Counted from the first letter of the stretch, positions 47,159 through 60,491 are shown. The stretch is DNA of 64,000 bases from Tatumella ptyseos (GCF_030552895.1 NZ_CP130649.1:1798001-1862000), one strand, 5' to 3'. Notes: generated by a model not told the origin, from the letters alone. Numbers and translations: made by a program.

Positions 47159-47187
47159 TTGACAAGCGCTGAGCACAACACTATTAT
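47159..47187 (+). promoter_or_regulatory. tRNA-Asn promoter, second copy
   Basis: TTGACA (47159-47164), 17-nt spacer, TATTAT (47182-47187). From the -10 element to the tRNA the sequence is identical to that of the first copy. Confidence 0.88.
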
Positions 47188-47208
47188 CTGCCCCGTCTTC
47201 AGGACAAT

Positions 47209-47284
47209 TCCTCTGTAGTTCAGTCGGTAGAACGGCGGACTGTTAATCCGTATGTCACTGGTTCGAGTCCAGTCAGAGGAGCCA
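47209..47284 (+). tRNA. tRNA-Asn (GTT)
   Basis: Identical in sequence to the copy at 36124. It is the presumed integration target of the decayed element that follows: an integrase stub lies 190 nt downstream and an imperfect copy of the 3' end of the tRNA occurs at 49605. Confidence 0.97.
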
Positions 47285-47291
47285 AATTTAA

Positions 47292-47323
47292 AAATCCCGC
47301 TATCGCAAGATAGCGGGATTTTT
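47292..47323 (+). terminator. Terminator of the second tRNA-Asn
   Basis: AAATCCCGCTATC-GCAA-complement, followed by five T. Confidence 0.88.
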
Positions 47324-47476
47324 GCTTTCATGCCGGTTTGCGAATCTTAATATGTCCCAGATTCATTGGGTTAGCGTGAAAGTCTTCCCGATGCATTTTC
47401 AGTTTACCCTCTGCACCGGCAGAATTTAGTGGTCAGATTTGGGGTCTTTCCGGTTCGATAATGGAGTGACCCGCCT

Positions 47477-47614
47477 ATGTCTCTTAACGACTCAAAAATC
47501 CGCAACTTAACACCACCTGTTCCCCCCATAAAATTATCCGATTCACACGGCCTGAATCTTCACGGTAAACCTACTGGTTCAGATAATGCTGCCAACCTGT
47601 TGATGACCATTTGA
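47477..47614 (+). pseudogene. P4-type tyrosine integrase, N-terminal stub
   Basis: 45 codons: MSLNDSKIRNL, then KLSDSHGLNLH. This is the start of P4-family integrases (MALTDAKIR... KLTDSHGLYL), after which homology ends and a stop follows. The catalytic domain (Arg, His, Tyr) is gone. Position 190 nt after a tRNA-Asn is where the integrase of such elements normally lies, in the same orientation. Confidence 0.8.
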
Positions 47615-47668
47615 ATCTGCAGTCATTCAATCCTTGTAACACCAAGTGATCTTGTTATCAGTGAAAAT

Positions 47669-47963
47669 ATGGAATCAACAAGTTGGTATCATTATCCCCA
47701 ATTCCAATCTAGTCGATGTAGTTCGACACCTAAGCGTTATGCGAGGATTGATACACATCCTCGTTAATAACTCATATTTATCGTTGCTTCATCACCTTCC
47801 AGAGAAAGAAGCGACACTTGGCCATCTCGTTGATTACCCAGATTATGGAATACGAATCAGAGCTTGCCGTGGGAAAAATATTATCGACCACTACGATGAT
47901 ATTCCCTACGACACCCTTAAATTAAGTCGTAATTGGAAGCATAATAGCCGTAGAAAGAAGTAA
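47669..47963 (+). pseudogene. Frameshifted paralogue of the 29578 gene
   Basis: The C-terminal part (ATLGH-VDYPDY-RACRGKNIID-YDDIP-LKLSR-WKHNSRRKK) closely matches the 99-residue protein at 29578-29877. The N-terminal part, starting at ATG 47669, matches in another frame (TPKRYARI...P against TTQRFARTV..P) and stops at TAATAA near 47776. Comparison of the two copies shows 2 nt missing in this one. The gene is therefore probably inactive unless a shorter start in the second frame is used. Confidence 0.7.
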
Positions 47964-48022
47964 TTTTACCGTTAATGTTAAGCCCTTAATTAAGAGGGTA
48001 TTACCAAGAAAATAGAGGGTAG

Positions 48023-48199
48023 ATGATGAGAACAATCACCCTACGCGAACAATATTTAACTAAAGGGGACGTTAGTGAGAGGACGGCTACACATATCATG
48101 ACTGACGTGCGGGGCCTTGAAACGCTGTGCGGAGTTAGTTTTGCTAAACTACATAATGATAATAATGAGATCGTTGTATTGGTTCGGGGCAGCTTCTAA
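48023..48199 (+). CDS. Tiny protein (about 58 aa), unknown
   Basis: Encodes MMRTITLREQYLTKGD... without membrane segment. GAGGG lies just upstream; the second ATG (48026) has the better spacing. The TAA overlaps the ATG of the next frame (TAATG), as in coupled phage or plasmid genes. Not recognised. Confidence 0.5.
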   Translation: MMRTITLREQYLTKGDVSERTATHIMTDVRGLETLCGVSFAKLHNDNNEIVVLVRGSF

Positions 48200-48342
48200 T
48201 GACTTGCGCAGCCTGTCGCTTGATCTGGCATGATGCATATCACTTCAAGCAGACTGATTTTGATATAAGTCCTGAGAAAGGGAGATTTGAAGAAACCCCT
48301 CTCTCTGAGATCACCCTAGGGAAAGAGGCCGAGACAGAATAG
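48199..48342 (+). CDS. Tiny acidic protein (47 aa), unknown
   Basis: Starts MTCAACRLIWHDAYH with two cysteines close together (CAAC) and ends in an acidic tail. Start shared with the upstream stop. Not recognised; supported only by tight coupling and an intact frame. Confidence 0.42.
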   Translation: MTCAACRLIWHDAYHFKQTDFDISPEKGRFEETPLSEITLGKEAETE

Positions 48343-48447
48343 GACCATATAACCGGCTAAACCTATACCTGACCTTCCCCTTTGTAAAAACTGCCCGTTA
48401 AGGACAATGCTGGCGGCTGTAGAGGCACTAACGACCCTATTAGGTAT

Positions 48448-48624
48448 ATGATGATGAAAATTAAAGGCATCCCTTACTCAGAATTTAAAGCCAGAGCATT
48501 AATGGAGAAGTTAGTGTGGCGAAATTATCAGCGTGAGCGCAGATCTGAAGCCATGAAATCGGTTATTAACGCCATGGCATACATAGGTATCGCAGCGCTT
48601 ATGAAATATATCTTTGTTGGGTAG
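48448..48624 (+). CDS. Tiny protein (58 aa), paralogue of the 29361 gene
   Basis: Starts with three consecutive ATG codons (48448, 48451, 48454) and shares KIKGIPYSE and YQRERRS with the 29361-29531 protein; a membrane helix lies near the C-terminus. The third ATG has the best distance to AGG. Function unknown. Confidence 0.68.
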   Translation: MMMKIKGIPYSEFKARALMEKLVWRNYQRERRSEAMKSVINAMAYIGIAALMKYIFVG

Positions 48625-48729
48625 ATTAAAAAGGTAACACCTTAACCCTATGATACAGTAGGATATATTATAAATACTGATACTGCTGAGTCGTTAAATA
48701 ACTCAACAGACTAGAATATAGAGGGAAAA

Positions 48730-48930
48730 ATGCTCACGAAAACAGCTACCATTTTATTCACATTAGTATTGGTTCTGTGCGTTTGTAACTCATTATTAGG
48801 AACGTACAATTTTTTCCTAGATACAAGTAAAACTACTACGCTCAGCGTATTACACTACTACACACCAACTTTAGTTGTGGGTGTCTTCTACTACTTTTCC
48901 GTATTGAGAAGAAAACGTACTTTATCATAA
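48730..48930 (+). CDS. Small membrane protein (66 aa), unknown
   Basis: Two hydrophobic helices (about residues 7-28 and 45-58) and a basic C-terminus (RRKR). GAGGG lies 5 nt before the ATG, and an AT-rich stretch with TATTATAAAT lies about 50 nt upstream, a possible promoter. No relative in the 29-kb cassette. Could be a holin-like or immunity-type protein, but nothing proves it. Confidence 0.58.
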   Translation: MLTKTATILFTLVLVLCVCNSLLGTYNFFLDTSKTTTLSVLHYYTPTLVVGVFYYFSVLRRKRTLS

Positions 48931-48977
48931 GTAAGTCCTCTCAATACTCTATTCTTGAGGGCTGACATCTTTCTAGG

Positions 48978-49430
48978 AAACTCGTCTCGATATCGCTACC
49001 CACCGTCTTTATGCCTGGATAGAGAAATACGAGCAGGCCTCTTCCACCAACAAAGAGCAGTCAGATGCTCAGGCCGATATCCGTCGACTCCAGCAGGAGT
49101 TAAAGCGGATTACTGACGAACGGGACCTATTAAAAAAAAGCCGCTGCGTATCTCGCAAAGCTGTCCGACTGCGGAACGCTTTTATCCGTGACAACTCCTG
49201 GTGTTGGACTGTTCGTCTCCTCTGTCAGGAGCTGAATATTCATCCGAGTGGGTGACACACTTCGGTTCAGCAGCCATATTTGCCACGGCACCAGACGGAT
49301 TTCAGACTGACAGGACAAATCAAAAAACTCTGGCTGGCGTCCGGTTACGTTTATGGCTACCCTAAGATCCATCTCGACCTGAGATATGCTGCCTTAGGGT
49401 TAGGTTATGACGTTCAATACGCTAAGTAAA
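48978..49430 (+). mobile_element. IS3-family insertion sequence remnant
   Basis: Translated in shifting frames, the segment gives the C-terminal part of OrfA (ATHRLYAWIEKYEQ, then RLQQELKRITDERDLLKK) and the N-terminal part of OrfB (FIRDNSWCW, RLLCQELNIHPSG, then LTGQIKKLW, VYGYPKIHLDLR). Stops and frameshifts break both, and the DDE core is missing. No terminal inverted repeats found. Confidence 0.8.
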
Positions 49431-49604
49431 ACGCTTACTATTAGACTGTATTTCTCTCTTCAGTCTTTTCACGTAAGTGGGTTAACCGTCTGTCGCCCAG
49501 ACCACAACAGCGGACTCAGAGAGTAGCGCCAACAAAGGTTCCAGTGTATCTAGATTTTTTTCTCCGAATGCTTGTCAATCAGCGAGTTAATGGCTGAGGC
49601 GATC

Positions 49605-49622
49605 CCCGTCAGAGGAACCAAA
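49605..49622. repeat. Imperfect att repeat of the tRNA-Asn 3' end
   Basis: CCCGTCAGAGGAACCAAA differs from the tRNA 3' end and flank (CCAGTCAGAGGAGCCAAA, 47269-47286) at two positions, in the same orientation. It is the expected far end of an element integrated at the tRNA. Confidence 0.62.
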
Positions 49623-49979
49623 CTCTCCATTTCATACTCGAAAAATGTATTATCAATCCCTTCCTCGAACCTAAAATTAACTCTTTAAGCCTGTTTGTTT
49701 AAGGGTGGACTTTATCAAGCTTCCCCTCCTCTTCGGCAATCCCTATCAATCAGCAAAGTCATTAATCTCTCGTATTCGGTAAATCTTCAACTTGATAGTC
49801 ATTTCCCCCTGATTACGTCACTCTTTACTCTCTAAGTGGTATTGTGCTTAGGCTCAGTTATCCAGTATCGAAATACCCAGCCTTCTCAACAAAATACAGA
49901 ATAGGTGACCAGTGAGTCCAACAACCCATGAAGAGGTTTTTGAGTTCTCAAACCGAGTCGCAGCTTACAGCTAATAACC
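49623..49979. other. Intergenic stretch, no gene seen
   Basis: 357 nt downstream of the att repeat and at the 3' end of the MFS gene. No frame, hairpin or promoter that I can support. Confidence 0.45.
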
Positions 49980-51128
49980 TTATCGAAGTTTCAATGCGCC
50001 CAACACAACGATTAGTAATGAAATCGCGATAAAAATAAATGCCGCCGCTAAACTGCTTAAATGGGCGATAAAGCCAATTACGGCAGGGCCCATAAGAATA
50101 CCGAGATAACCGACTGTTGAGACAAAGGCAACAGACATATTCGAAGGCATTATTTTTTCTAATCCCGCAAGGGTTGTGACGACCGGCGCCACATTGGCAG
50201 CACCAATACCCACCAGAATAAAGGCAGCAAGCGAGGTTTCCCACCCAGGCAATAAAACGGCTAAGGTGTAGCCGCTCATCGCACAAATACCACTCAAGAT
50301 AAGTAATTTTCTACGCCCCACTGCACTAATCAGTCTATCCCCCATTAGCCGCATAATGGCCATCGCAACCGCGAAAGTGGCATACCCCCATCCAGCATGG
50401 TCGAGAGAGAGCCCCCGCTCGGAAGTCAGCCAGATACCGCTCCAATCAAGCATCGCCCCCTCAGCAAGAAAGCATGTCATGCACATTAATGCCATAAGCA
50501 GTAATCGTGGATGCAGTCTGAAACGGCTCTGTTCTGCTTCGGCATGTGTTGCGAAAGGCAGTAGATGCTTACCTACCATAAACATGACCAAAACAATCAC
50601 GGATAACGCGGCGATAGACATCATCATGGGTGACAGTCCACTACTGAGGGCAATACTCCCGCCTGCCGCACCCACTATGCCCCCTATGCTAAATAGCCCA
50701 TGGAACCCGGACATCAGTGGCTTAGTGGAGGTTTGCTCAATCAGCGCTCCTTGAATATTGACGGTCACATCGGTTAACCCTACCCCCGCCCCAAAGAGGG
50801 CGAGACTCAGGATCATAACCCCTATCGATTCGGCTGTCGCGAGGAAGGGGAAAGCAAAACAGACCATCAATGAGCCCGCAATGATCACCGCACGACAGCC
50901 AAAGCGCCCGGCGAGCCGACCCGAAAATAACATACTGATCAGTGAGCCACTGCCAAGACACAATAAAAGCAGACCGAGTGAACCGGAATCCAGCTGTAAA
51001 CGGTGTTGTGCATAGGGTACCAATGGAGCCCAAGCTCCCATGGCGAAGCCCGCCACAAAGAAAGCGGCTCGTGTAGAACTTCTTCTGGAAGAGGTGTTAA
51101 TTGCGTGAGGTGCAACAGTTGTAGGCAT
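49980..51128 (-). CDS. MFS transporter, YbjJ-like
   Basis: 382 residues with 12 membrane helices. The first helix segment GAWAPLVPYAQHRL, LGLLLLCLGSGS and LMSGFHGLFSIGG resemble E. coli YbjJ; the substrate is unknown. It stands alone beside the island remnant, with 419 nt to the divergent PhzF-family gene. Confidence 0.8.
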   Translation of the reverse strand: MPTTVAPHAINTSSRRSSTRAAFFVAGFAMGAWAPLVPYAQHRLQLDSGSLGLLLLCLGSGSLISMLFSGRLAGRFGCRAVIIAGSLMVCFAFPFLATAESIGVMILSLALFGAGVGLTDVTVNIQGALIEQTSTKPLMSGFHGLFSIGGIVGAAGGSIALSSGLSPMMMSIAALSVIVLVMFMVGKHLLPFATHAEAEQSRFRLHPRLLLMALMCMTCFLAEGAMLDWSGIWLTSERGLSLDHAGWGYATFAVAMAIMRLMGDRLISAVGRRKLLILSGICAMSGYTLAVLLPGWETSLAAFILVGIGAANVAPVVTTLAGLEKIMPSNMSVAFVSTVGYLGILMGPAVIGFIAHLSSLAAAFIFIAISLLIVVLGALKLR

Positions 51129-51547
51129 CGATCCTCAGTGGGTGTAAGCAGTAGATGGTATCGATAGTATAAGTAGAAGAGCACTAAAAACCCAATTCCC
51201 GAACGTTAACGGGCTCTTCACTGTCAACATCGGATAAGTTATTCAGCACCGTGCAGCGTTCTATAACCTTTTAGTAAAAGATGAGTTGATTTTGAACCCG
51301 ATGACCTGTGTAAAAGAGGACTCGTGAAGATGGCAACGATAGGCTCACCATGGTTAATTCCCGCCAAAAATAGCTCACCGCCTTAAGCGGCCTCTAGACG
51401 AATGTATAATCGTATTTCTCTGCCTGACTCCCTTGGGTAACGATTGTATCCCTCTGTATTCCAAACATCTGTATCTGTCACCAACATATCGAGATGCGTA
51501 TCATCATTACAATATAGTTTACTTACTCACTTGAGAAGAGGTTGGTT
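51129..51547. other. Divergent intergenic region
   Basis: 419 nt between the YbjJ-like and PhzF-family genes. It should hold both promoters, but I see no strong operator or hairpin. Confidence 0.4.
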
Positions 51548-52432
51548 ATGCAAGCGTTAGCGGTTAATTTTAAGCAGGTCGATGTATTCACGTCTACACC
51601 CTTCAAAGGTAACCCCGTGGCAGTCATCCTGGATGCTCGTGGTTTATCAACGGCTCAGATGCAAGCCATTGCTAACTGGACTAATCTATCAGAAACCACC
51701 TTTGTTCTCCCCGCTGAAAACAGTGAAGCTGACTACCGTGTAAGAATTTTCACCCCTAAAAGTGAACTCCCTTTTGCGGGTCACCCAACCATTGGCACCG
51801 CCTGGGCGTTACTGGAAGCGGGGAGAGTCGTGCCCCATGAAGGTCATCTTATCCAAGAATGCGGTGCTGGACTGGTTAGACTGACCCTTACCCTAGGTCA
51901 TAACGGGGAGACCTCGATCGCCTTCGATCTACCCAAGCCTCACATCACTGAACTGAGTCCTGAACAAATAGATGCAATTGAGGAAATGATTGGTTGCAAG
52001 ATCAGTCGCTCCCTCTGCCCCGCTTTGGTCGACGTCGGCGCTAAATGGATAGTTGCTCAGTTATCTGACGCCTCATCCGTACTCAATGTCACGCCTGATT
52101 ACGCACGATTGCGTCAGCATGACCTCGCCATGGCGATTACGGGGATATGCCTTTACGGTGATTATCCTCAACAAGAAGAAATGACGATTGAAGTTCGCTC
52201 TTTTGCCCCCGCCTGTGGCGTTAACGAAGATCCGGTTTGTGGCAGCGGAAACGGCAGTGTAGCCGCCTTTATTCGTTATCACGGCAAAGAGCTGTCAATG
52301 CCTCTTCAGGTAAAGGCTTCTCAAGGACAAGCCTTGGGTCGAGAGGGTAAGGTATCACTTATTATCGATCACGATATTATCAAGGTGGGGGGATGTGCCG
52401 TGACCTGTATTGATGGGCAAATTAACCTTTAA
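51548..52432 (+). CDS. PhzF-family isomerase
   Basis: 294 residues. FTSTPFKGNPVAVI, the catalytic Glu49 in NLSETTFV, and the second half with DPVCGSGNG are hallmarks of the PhzF/YddE fold. Family members isomerise or epimerise; PhzF itself acts in phenazine synthesis, but no phz genes are here, so the substrate is unknown. ATG at 51548 with AGAGG upstream; a TTG two codons earlier is dropped. Confidence 0.86.
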   Translation: MQALAVNFKQVDVFTSTPFKGNPVAVILDARGLSTAQMQAIANWTNLSETTFVLPAENSEADYRVRIFTPKSELPFAGHPTIGTAWALLEAGRVVPHEGHLIQECGAGLVRLTLTLGHNGETSIAFDLPKPHITELSPEQIDAIEEMIGCKISRSLCPALVDVGAKWIVAQLSDASSVLNVTPDYARLRQHDLAMAITGICLYGDYPQQEEMTIEVRSFAPACGVNEDPVCGSGNGSVAAFIRYHGKELSMPLQVKASQGQALGREGKVSLIIDHDIIKVGGCAVTCIDGQINL

Positions 52433-52751
52433 GTTAAAGCGGTATACTGACGCTAAACTTATCTGCATTAATGATAATTCGTGTAAATCCGTACCACCCG
52501 GTACAACAGTATTTTCTAAGGGGTTAGCTTACTCACCCTGCCACGTAACAGAAAGGTGATTTACCGCTTTGCCGTTAACCTCTTGTAATACAGCGACCTA
52601 ATATTACGACGCGTTAGCGGCTTAGCCCTTATCCCCTTCCCGACGGATAAAACCAGCCATGCCCTGACACGACAGGACTACAGTAATTCCCTTACTTTTA
52701 TGCTAAAAAGGGTCTTAGATCGGGGCTGAATAGAGTGAGCAGGAACATAAT
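52433..52751. other. Intergenic stretch before lacI
   Basis: 319 nt. No gene. A weak promoter for lacI probably lies near its 3' end (TTTATGCTAAAAAGG around 52697), as expected for a low-level repressor. Nothing else stands out. Confidence 0.4.
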
Positions 52752-53837
52752 ATGAATAAGCGAGCAGTGACGCTTTATGATGTGGCACGCGAAGCGGGTG
52801 TCTCTTACCAGACAGTTTCCCGCGTAATCAATCAATCAGCCCATGTTTCGAGTGAAACACGTCAGCGCGTCTTTCAAGCCATTGATCAGCTGCACTATGT
52901 CCCGAATAAAGTTGCGCAACAATTAGCCGGCAAACAAAGTCGAACCATTGGTCTTGCGACCACCAGCCTTGCCTTGCATGCCCCATCACAAATTGCCGCG
53001 GCAGTAAAAGCGCGTGCCACTGCAGAACACTATAATACGGTGATTGCGATGGTTGACACTCCACAGCCGCAGGCTATCCATGATGCGATCAAGCAACTTC
53101 TGGCACAACGCGTCGATGGCATCATTATTAATATTCCATTAAGCGATAAGTTAGCCGCTGAAGCACGCCAACTCGCACCACAACTGCCGATGCTGTTTAA
53201 TGATGTTTCACCGAGCTGCGCTGAGCCTCACGTCATTTTTGATCCGACTCTCGGAAGTCAATTAACCATTGATCGCTTGGTTGCCCTCGGACACCGCGAA
53301 ATTATTCTCCTGACTGGCCCACAGGACTCTATCTCCGCAACCTTACGTGCTAAGAGTGCTCAAGCTCAACTGCGCAGCCATCAATTAGAACCGGTATTGA
53401 CGGTAGCCGGTGATTGGAGTGCTAAATCCGGATTCGATGCCATGACTTTCGCAATGATGCAGAGGCATTCTTTTACCGCGGTGGTGGTCGGCAATGACCA
53501 AATGGCGTTGGGGGCGTTGCGAGCGCTAACTGAAGCCGGTTTCTCTGTCCCCAACGAAATTTCAGTGACAGGTTATGATGATACCTCTGATAGTGCCTTC
53601 TTCACGCCGCCTTTAACCACGGTACAGCAAGATTTTTCGCTACTGGGTCACTCGAGTGTCGAACAACTCCTCACCTTGATGGCAGGAGGGGCCGCCTATA
53701 ATCGTATTCTTCCCGTCAGTTTCATCGAGCGCGATACCATTGCCTCAGTCACACAAAATAATACGCTCTCAGTCCAACAACTTGCACGCCAACTCAAAAA
53801 AGTCTCCATTCAACTCGATCAACTTTCTGGTGGATAA
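52752..53837 (+). CDS. lacI: LacI, lac operon repressor
   Basis: 361 residues, against 360 in E. coli. The helix-turn-helix (TLYDVAREAGVSYQTVSRV) and hinge (PNKVAQQLAGKQS) are conserved, the sugar-binding core keeps GYDDTSDSAFF, and the C-terminus ends in a leucine-rich helix (LSVQQLARQLKKV), the tetramerisation element. It lies just upstream of lacZ in the same direction and should bind the operator at 53913-53939. AGGAACATAAT precedes the ATG. Confidence 0.94.
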   Translation: MNKRAVTLYDVAREAGVSYQTVSRVINQSAHVSSETRQRVFQAIDQLHYVPNKVAQQLAGKQSRTIGLATTSLALHAPSQIAAAVKARATAEHYNTVIAMVDTPQPQAIHDAIKQLLAQRVDGIIINIPLSDKLAAEARQLAPQLPMLFNDVSPSCAEPHVIFDPTLGSQLTIDRLVALGHREIILLTGPQDSISATLRAKSAQAQLRSHQLEPVLTVAGDWSAKSGFDAMTFAMMQRHSFTAVVVGNDQMALGALRALTEAGFSVPNEISVTGYDDTSDSAFFTPPLTTVQQDFSLLGHSSVEQLLTLMAGGAAYNRILPVSFIERDTIASVTQNNTLSVQQLARQLKKVSIQLDQLSGG

Positions 53838-53852
53838 ATTAGCAACACTTTC

Positions 53853-53868
53853 TGTGATAAACCTCACG
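53853..53868. promoter_or_regulatory. CRP site of the lac promoter
   Basis: TGTGATAAACCTCACG matches TGTGA-N6-TCACA except the last base. A TTTACA -35 lies at 53886-53891, the same hexamer as in E. coli lac. With a start near 53921-53922 the CRP site centres about 61 bp upstream, the class I position. The -10 (TAAGCC) is weak, which fits activator dependence. Confidence 0.72.
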
Positions 53869-53912
53869 ATGAAGATTTAGGCTACTTTACAGCTTAGTAA
53901 AATCGGCATAAG

Positions 53913-58276
<4,364 letters not shown>

Positions 58277-58283
58277 GGGTTAA

Positions 58284-58317
58284 GCTATCACCCGCGACTT
58301 AAGTAGCGGGTGATAGC
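58284..58317 (+). terminator. Hairpin at the end of the lac operon
   Basis: A perfect 12-bp stem (GCTATCACCCGC and complement) with a 10-nt loop directly after lacY. No T-run follows, so termination or mRNA 3' protection are both possible. Confidence 0.6.
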
Positions 58318-58414
58318 ACCTTAGGTTAAGTATAAGAAGATTTTAGCTTCTCACCAGCGCCATCGCCCTCTACACTTACCCTTTGCCCTGCTTAATCCTA
58401 ATAAGGACGCTAAA

Positions 58415-59524
58415 ATGAAATCACGTGCTGCGGTCGCTTTTGCACCCAATCAACCGTTGAAAATTGTCGAAATCGATGTTGAAGCGCCAAAGAAAGGCGA
58501 AGTATTGATTAAGAATACCCACACCGGTGTCTGCCATACCGATGCGTTCACCTTATCAGGCGAGGATCCTGAAGGCTTATTCCCGGTTGTTCTGGGTCAT
58601 GAAGGCGCGGGGATTGTCATCGAAGTGGGTGAAGGCGTAACCAGCGTAAAACCCGGCGACCATGTCATTCCGTTATATACCGCAGAGTGTGGCGAGTGCG
58701 AATTTTGTCAGTCAGGAAAAACTAATCTCTGCGTTGCGGTGCGAGAGACACAAGGCAAAGGCGTCATGCCAGACGGCACCACGCGCTTCTCTTATCAAGG
58801 CCAACCGCTCTACCATTACATGGGGTGTTCGACCTTTAGTGAGTATTCCGTGGTCGCAGAAGTCTCTTTAGCCAAAATCACCCCTGAAGCAAATCATGAG
58901 CAAGTCTGTCTACTGGGCTGTGGGGTCACCACCGGTATCGGTGCAGTACACAATACCGCTAAAGTTCAACCAGGTGACTCAGTCGCGGTATTTGGCTTAG
59001 GTGCCATCGGACTCGCGGTCATCCAAGGTGCTCGTCAGGCGCAGGCCGGTAAAATTATTGCGATCGATACTAACCCCGGAAAATTTGCTTTAGCGACTCA
59101 ATTTGGGGCAACAGAGTGTATTAACCCTAAAGACCATGATAAGTCGATCAAAGATGTGCTCTTAGAGAAGAATAAATGGGGTATCGACCATACCTTTGAA
59201 TGTATTGGGAATGTCGACGTAATGCGCCAAGCGTTAGAGAGCGCTCACCGCGGCTGGGGACAATCTATCATCATCGGTGTGGCAGGTGCAGGAAAAGAGA
59301 TCGCGACTCGCCCCTTCCAGTTAGTTACTGGGCGCAGCTGGAAAGGCTCAGCCTTTGGTGGTGTGAAGGGACGTAGTCAATTACCGGATATGGTCAAGCA
59401 AGCCATGGTCGGTAAGATTGACCTTGCGCCTTTTGTTACCCACACCCTGCCCTTGGATGAGATTAATCAGGCCTTCGATCTGATGCACGAAGGTAAATCT
59501 ATCCGTACCGTTATTCGTTTTTAA
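58415..59524 (+). CDS. frmA: S-(hydroxymethyl)glutathione dehydrogenase (class III ADH)
   Basis: 369 residues. Catalytic zinc ligands lie in GVCHTDAF and LGHEGAG, the structural zinc cysteines in [15 protein letters not shown], and NAD binding in [11 protein letters not shown]. It oxidises the formaldehyde-glutathione adduct. Downstream frmB completes the pathway. The regulator frmR, which precedes frmA in E. coli, is missing from this locus. AAGGA lies 9-10 nt before the ATG. Confidence 0.96.
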   Translation: MKSRAAVAFAPNQPLKIVEIDVEAPKKGEVLIKNTHTGVCHTDAFTLSGEDPEGLFPVVLGHEGAGIVIEVGEGVTSVKPGDHVIPLYTAECGECEFCQSGKTNLCVAVRETQGKGVMPDGTTRFSYQGQPLYHYMGCSTFSEYSVVAEVSLAKITPEANHEQVCLLGCGVTTGIGAVHNTAKVQPGDSVAVFGLGAIGLAVIQGARQAQAGKIIAIDTNPGKFALATQFGATECINPKDHDKSIKDVLLEKNKWGIDHTFECIGNVDVMRQALESAHRGWGQSIIIGVAGAGKEIATRPFQLVTGRSWKGSAFGGVKGRSQLPDMVKQAMVGKIDLAPFVTHTLPLDEINQAFDLMHEGKSIRTVIRF

Positions 59525-59533
59525 GGGGGAGAG

Positions 59534-60379
59534 ATGGCTACCGATTCACTCACCCGTGTCGAACGGCATGCGAGTTTTGGCGGGTGGCAAGAGGTATGGC
59601 AACATACCTCCGCGACCCTAGGCTGCGATATGAAGTTTGCGGTCTATCTACCCCCGCAAGCCGCGCATCAGTCGGTTCCCGTCCTGTATTGGTTATCAGG
59701 CCTCACCTGTTCGGAGCAGAACCTGATCACCAAGTCTGGATTCCAGCGTTATGCCGCCGAACTCGGTATGATGGTTGTAGCGATTGATACCAGCCCAAGA
59801 GGTGAACAGATTGCCGACGATGAAGCCTGGGATCTCGGGCAAGGGGCCGGGTTTTATCTCAATGCGACTCAGCAGCCTTGGGCCAGGCATTACGCGATGT
59901 TCGACTATCTGACTGAAGAGATCCCTGCGCTAATTGCCGCCCACTTTCCGAGTAATGGTCGACAAGCGATTGCCGGCCACTCGATGGGCGGGCATGGTGC
60001 ATTAATGGTCGCGCTCAAATCTCCGGGCCGTTTTGACAGCGTCTCGGCTTTTGCGCCTATCGTTGCCCCTAGCCAGGTTAAGTGGGGGCAAAAGGCCTTC
60101 ACTGCTTATTTGGGGAGTGATACCACTCAGTGGCAACAGTGGGATAGTTTATGGTTAGTTGACAATGGTTATTCGTTACCTTCAACCCTGATTGACCAAG
60201 GCTTAGCGGACCCCTTCTATCCTCAGCAACTGACGACGGAATTGCTAGAAGCGGCTTGCCAAGAAAAAGCACTACCCGTCACTTTCCGCTACCACCCGGA
60301 TTACGACCATAGCTACTACTTCATCAGCACCTTTATTGAGGAACATCTCCGTTTCCATGCTAAAGCGTTGATGGCTTAA
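59534..60379 (+). CDS. frmB: S-formylglutathione hydrolase
   Basis: 281 residues, alpha/beta hydrolase. GHSMGGHG carries the nucleophile Ser; Asp and His of the triad lie in the C-terminal part (Asp in LADPFYPQQL, His in DYDHSYYF). LTCSEQN matches the family. It releases formate and glutathione. Starts 9 nt after frmA with AGGGGGAGAG upstream. Confidence 0.95.
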   Translation: MATDSLTRVERHASFGGWQEVWQHTSATLGCDMKFAVYLPPQAAHQSVPVLYWLSGLTCSEQNLITKSGFQRYAAELGMMVVAIDTSPRGEQIADDEAWDLGQGAGFYLNATQQPWARHYAMFDYLTEEIPALIAAHFPSNGRQAIAGHSMGGHGALMVALKSPGRFDSVSAFAPIVAPSQVKWGQKAFTAYLGSDTTQWQQWDSLWLVDNGYSLPSTLIDQGLADPFYPQQLTTELLEAACQEKALPVTFRYHPDYDHSYYFISTFIEEHLRFHAKALMA

Positions 60380-60391
60380 TCGTAATGCTAA

Positions 60392-60422
60392 AGCAGAGTG
60401 TTGAGTTATTCATCACTCTGCT
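60392..60422 (+). terminator. Hairpin after frmB
   Basis: A 9-bp perfect stem (AGCAGAGTG and complement) with a 13-nt loop; no T-run. Confidence 0.5.
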
Positions 60423-60462
60423 GATAAAAGCGGCAAACAGACGGCAGTCGTTAATAATTGTT

Positions 60463-60491
60463 TTGACAAGCCTGTCAGCAAACCGTACATT
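60463..60491 (+). promoter_or_regulatory. tRNA-Asn promoter, third copy
   Basis: TTGACA (60463-60468), 17-nt spacer, TACATT (60486-60491). It differs from the other two copies in the -10 and discriminator. Confidence 0.82.

Larger units (their letters stand above)
47269..49622. mobile_element. Decayed integrative element at tRNA-Asn
   Basis: The left boundary is the tRNA 3' end (47269-47286, CCAGTCAGAGGAGCCAAA) and the right is its imperfect copy at 49605-49622 (two mismatches). Between them are a P4-type integrase stub, a frameshifted small gene, four tiny genes, and an IS3-family fragment. The arrangement is that of an integrated island remnant of about 2.35 kb. P4-type integrases using tRNA-Asn are known from the Yersinia high-pathogenicity island; no cargo of that island is seen. 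Confidence 0.7.

Noticed and set aside
47098..47331. Minus-strand frame of 77 codons over the second tRNA-Asn
   Set aside because: It is the antisense of the tRNA and its terminator, a known false translation of tRNA loci.
49130..49372. Minus-strand frame of 80 codons
   Set aside because: Antisense to the IS3-family remnant.
51548..52432. Phenazine biosynthesis gene
   Set aside because: PhzF-family fold only; no other phz genes nearby, and most family members act in other pathways.
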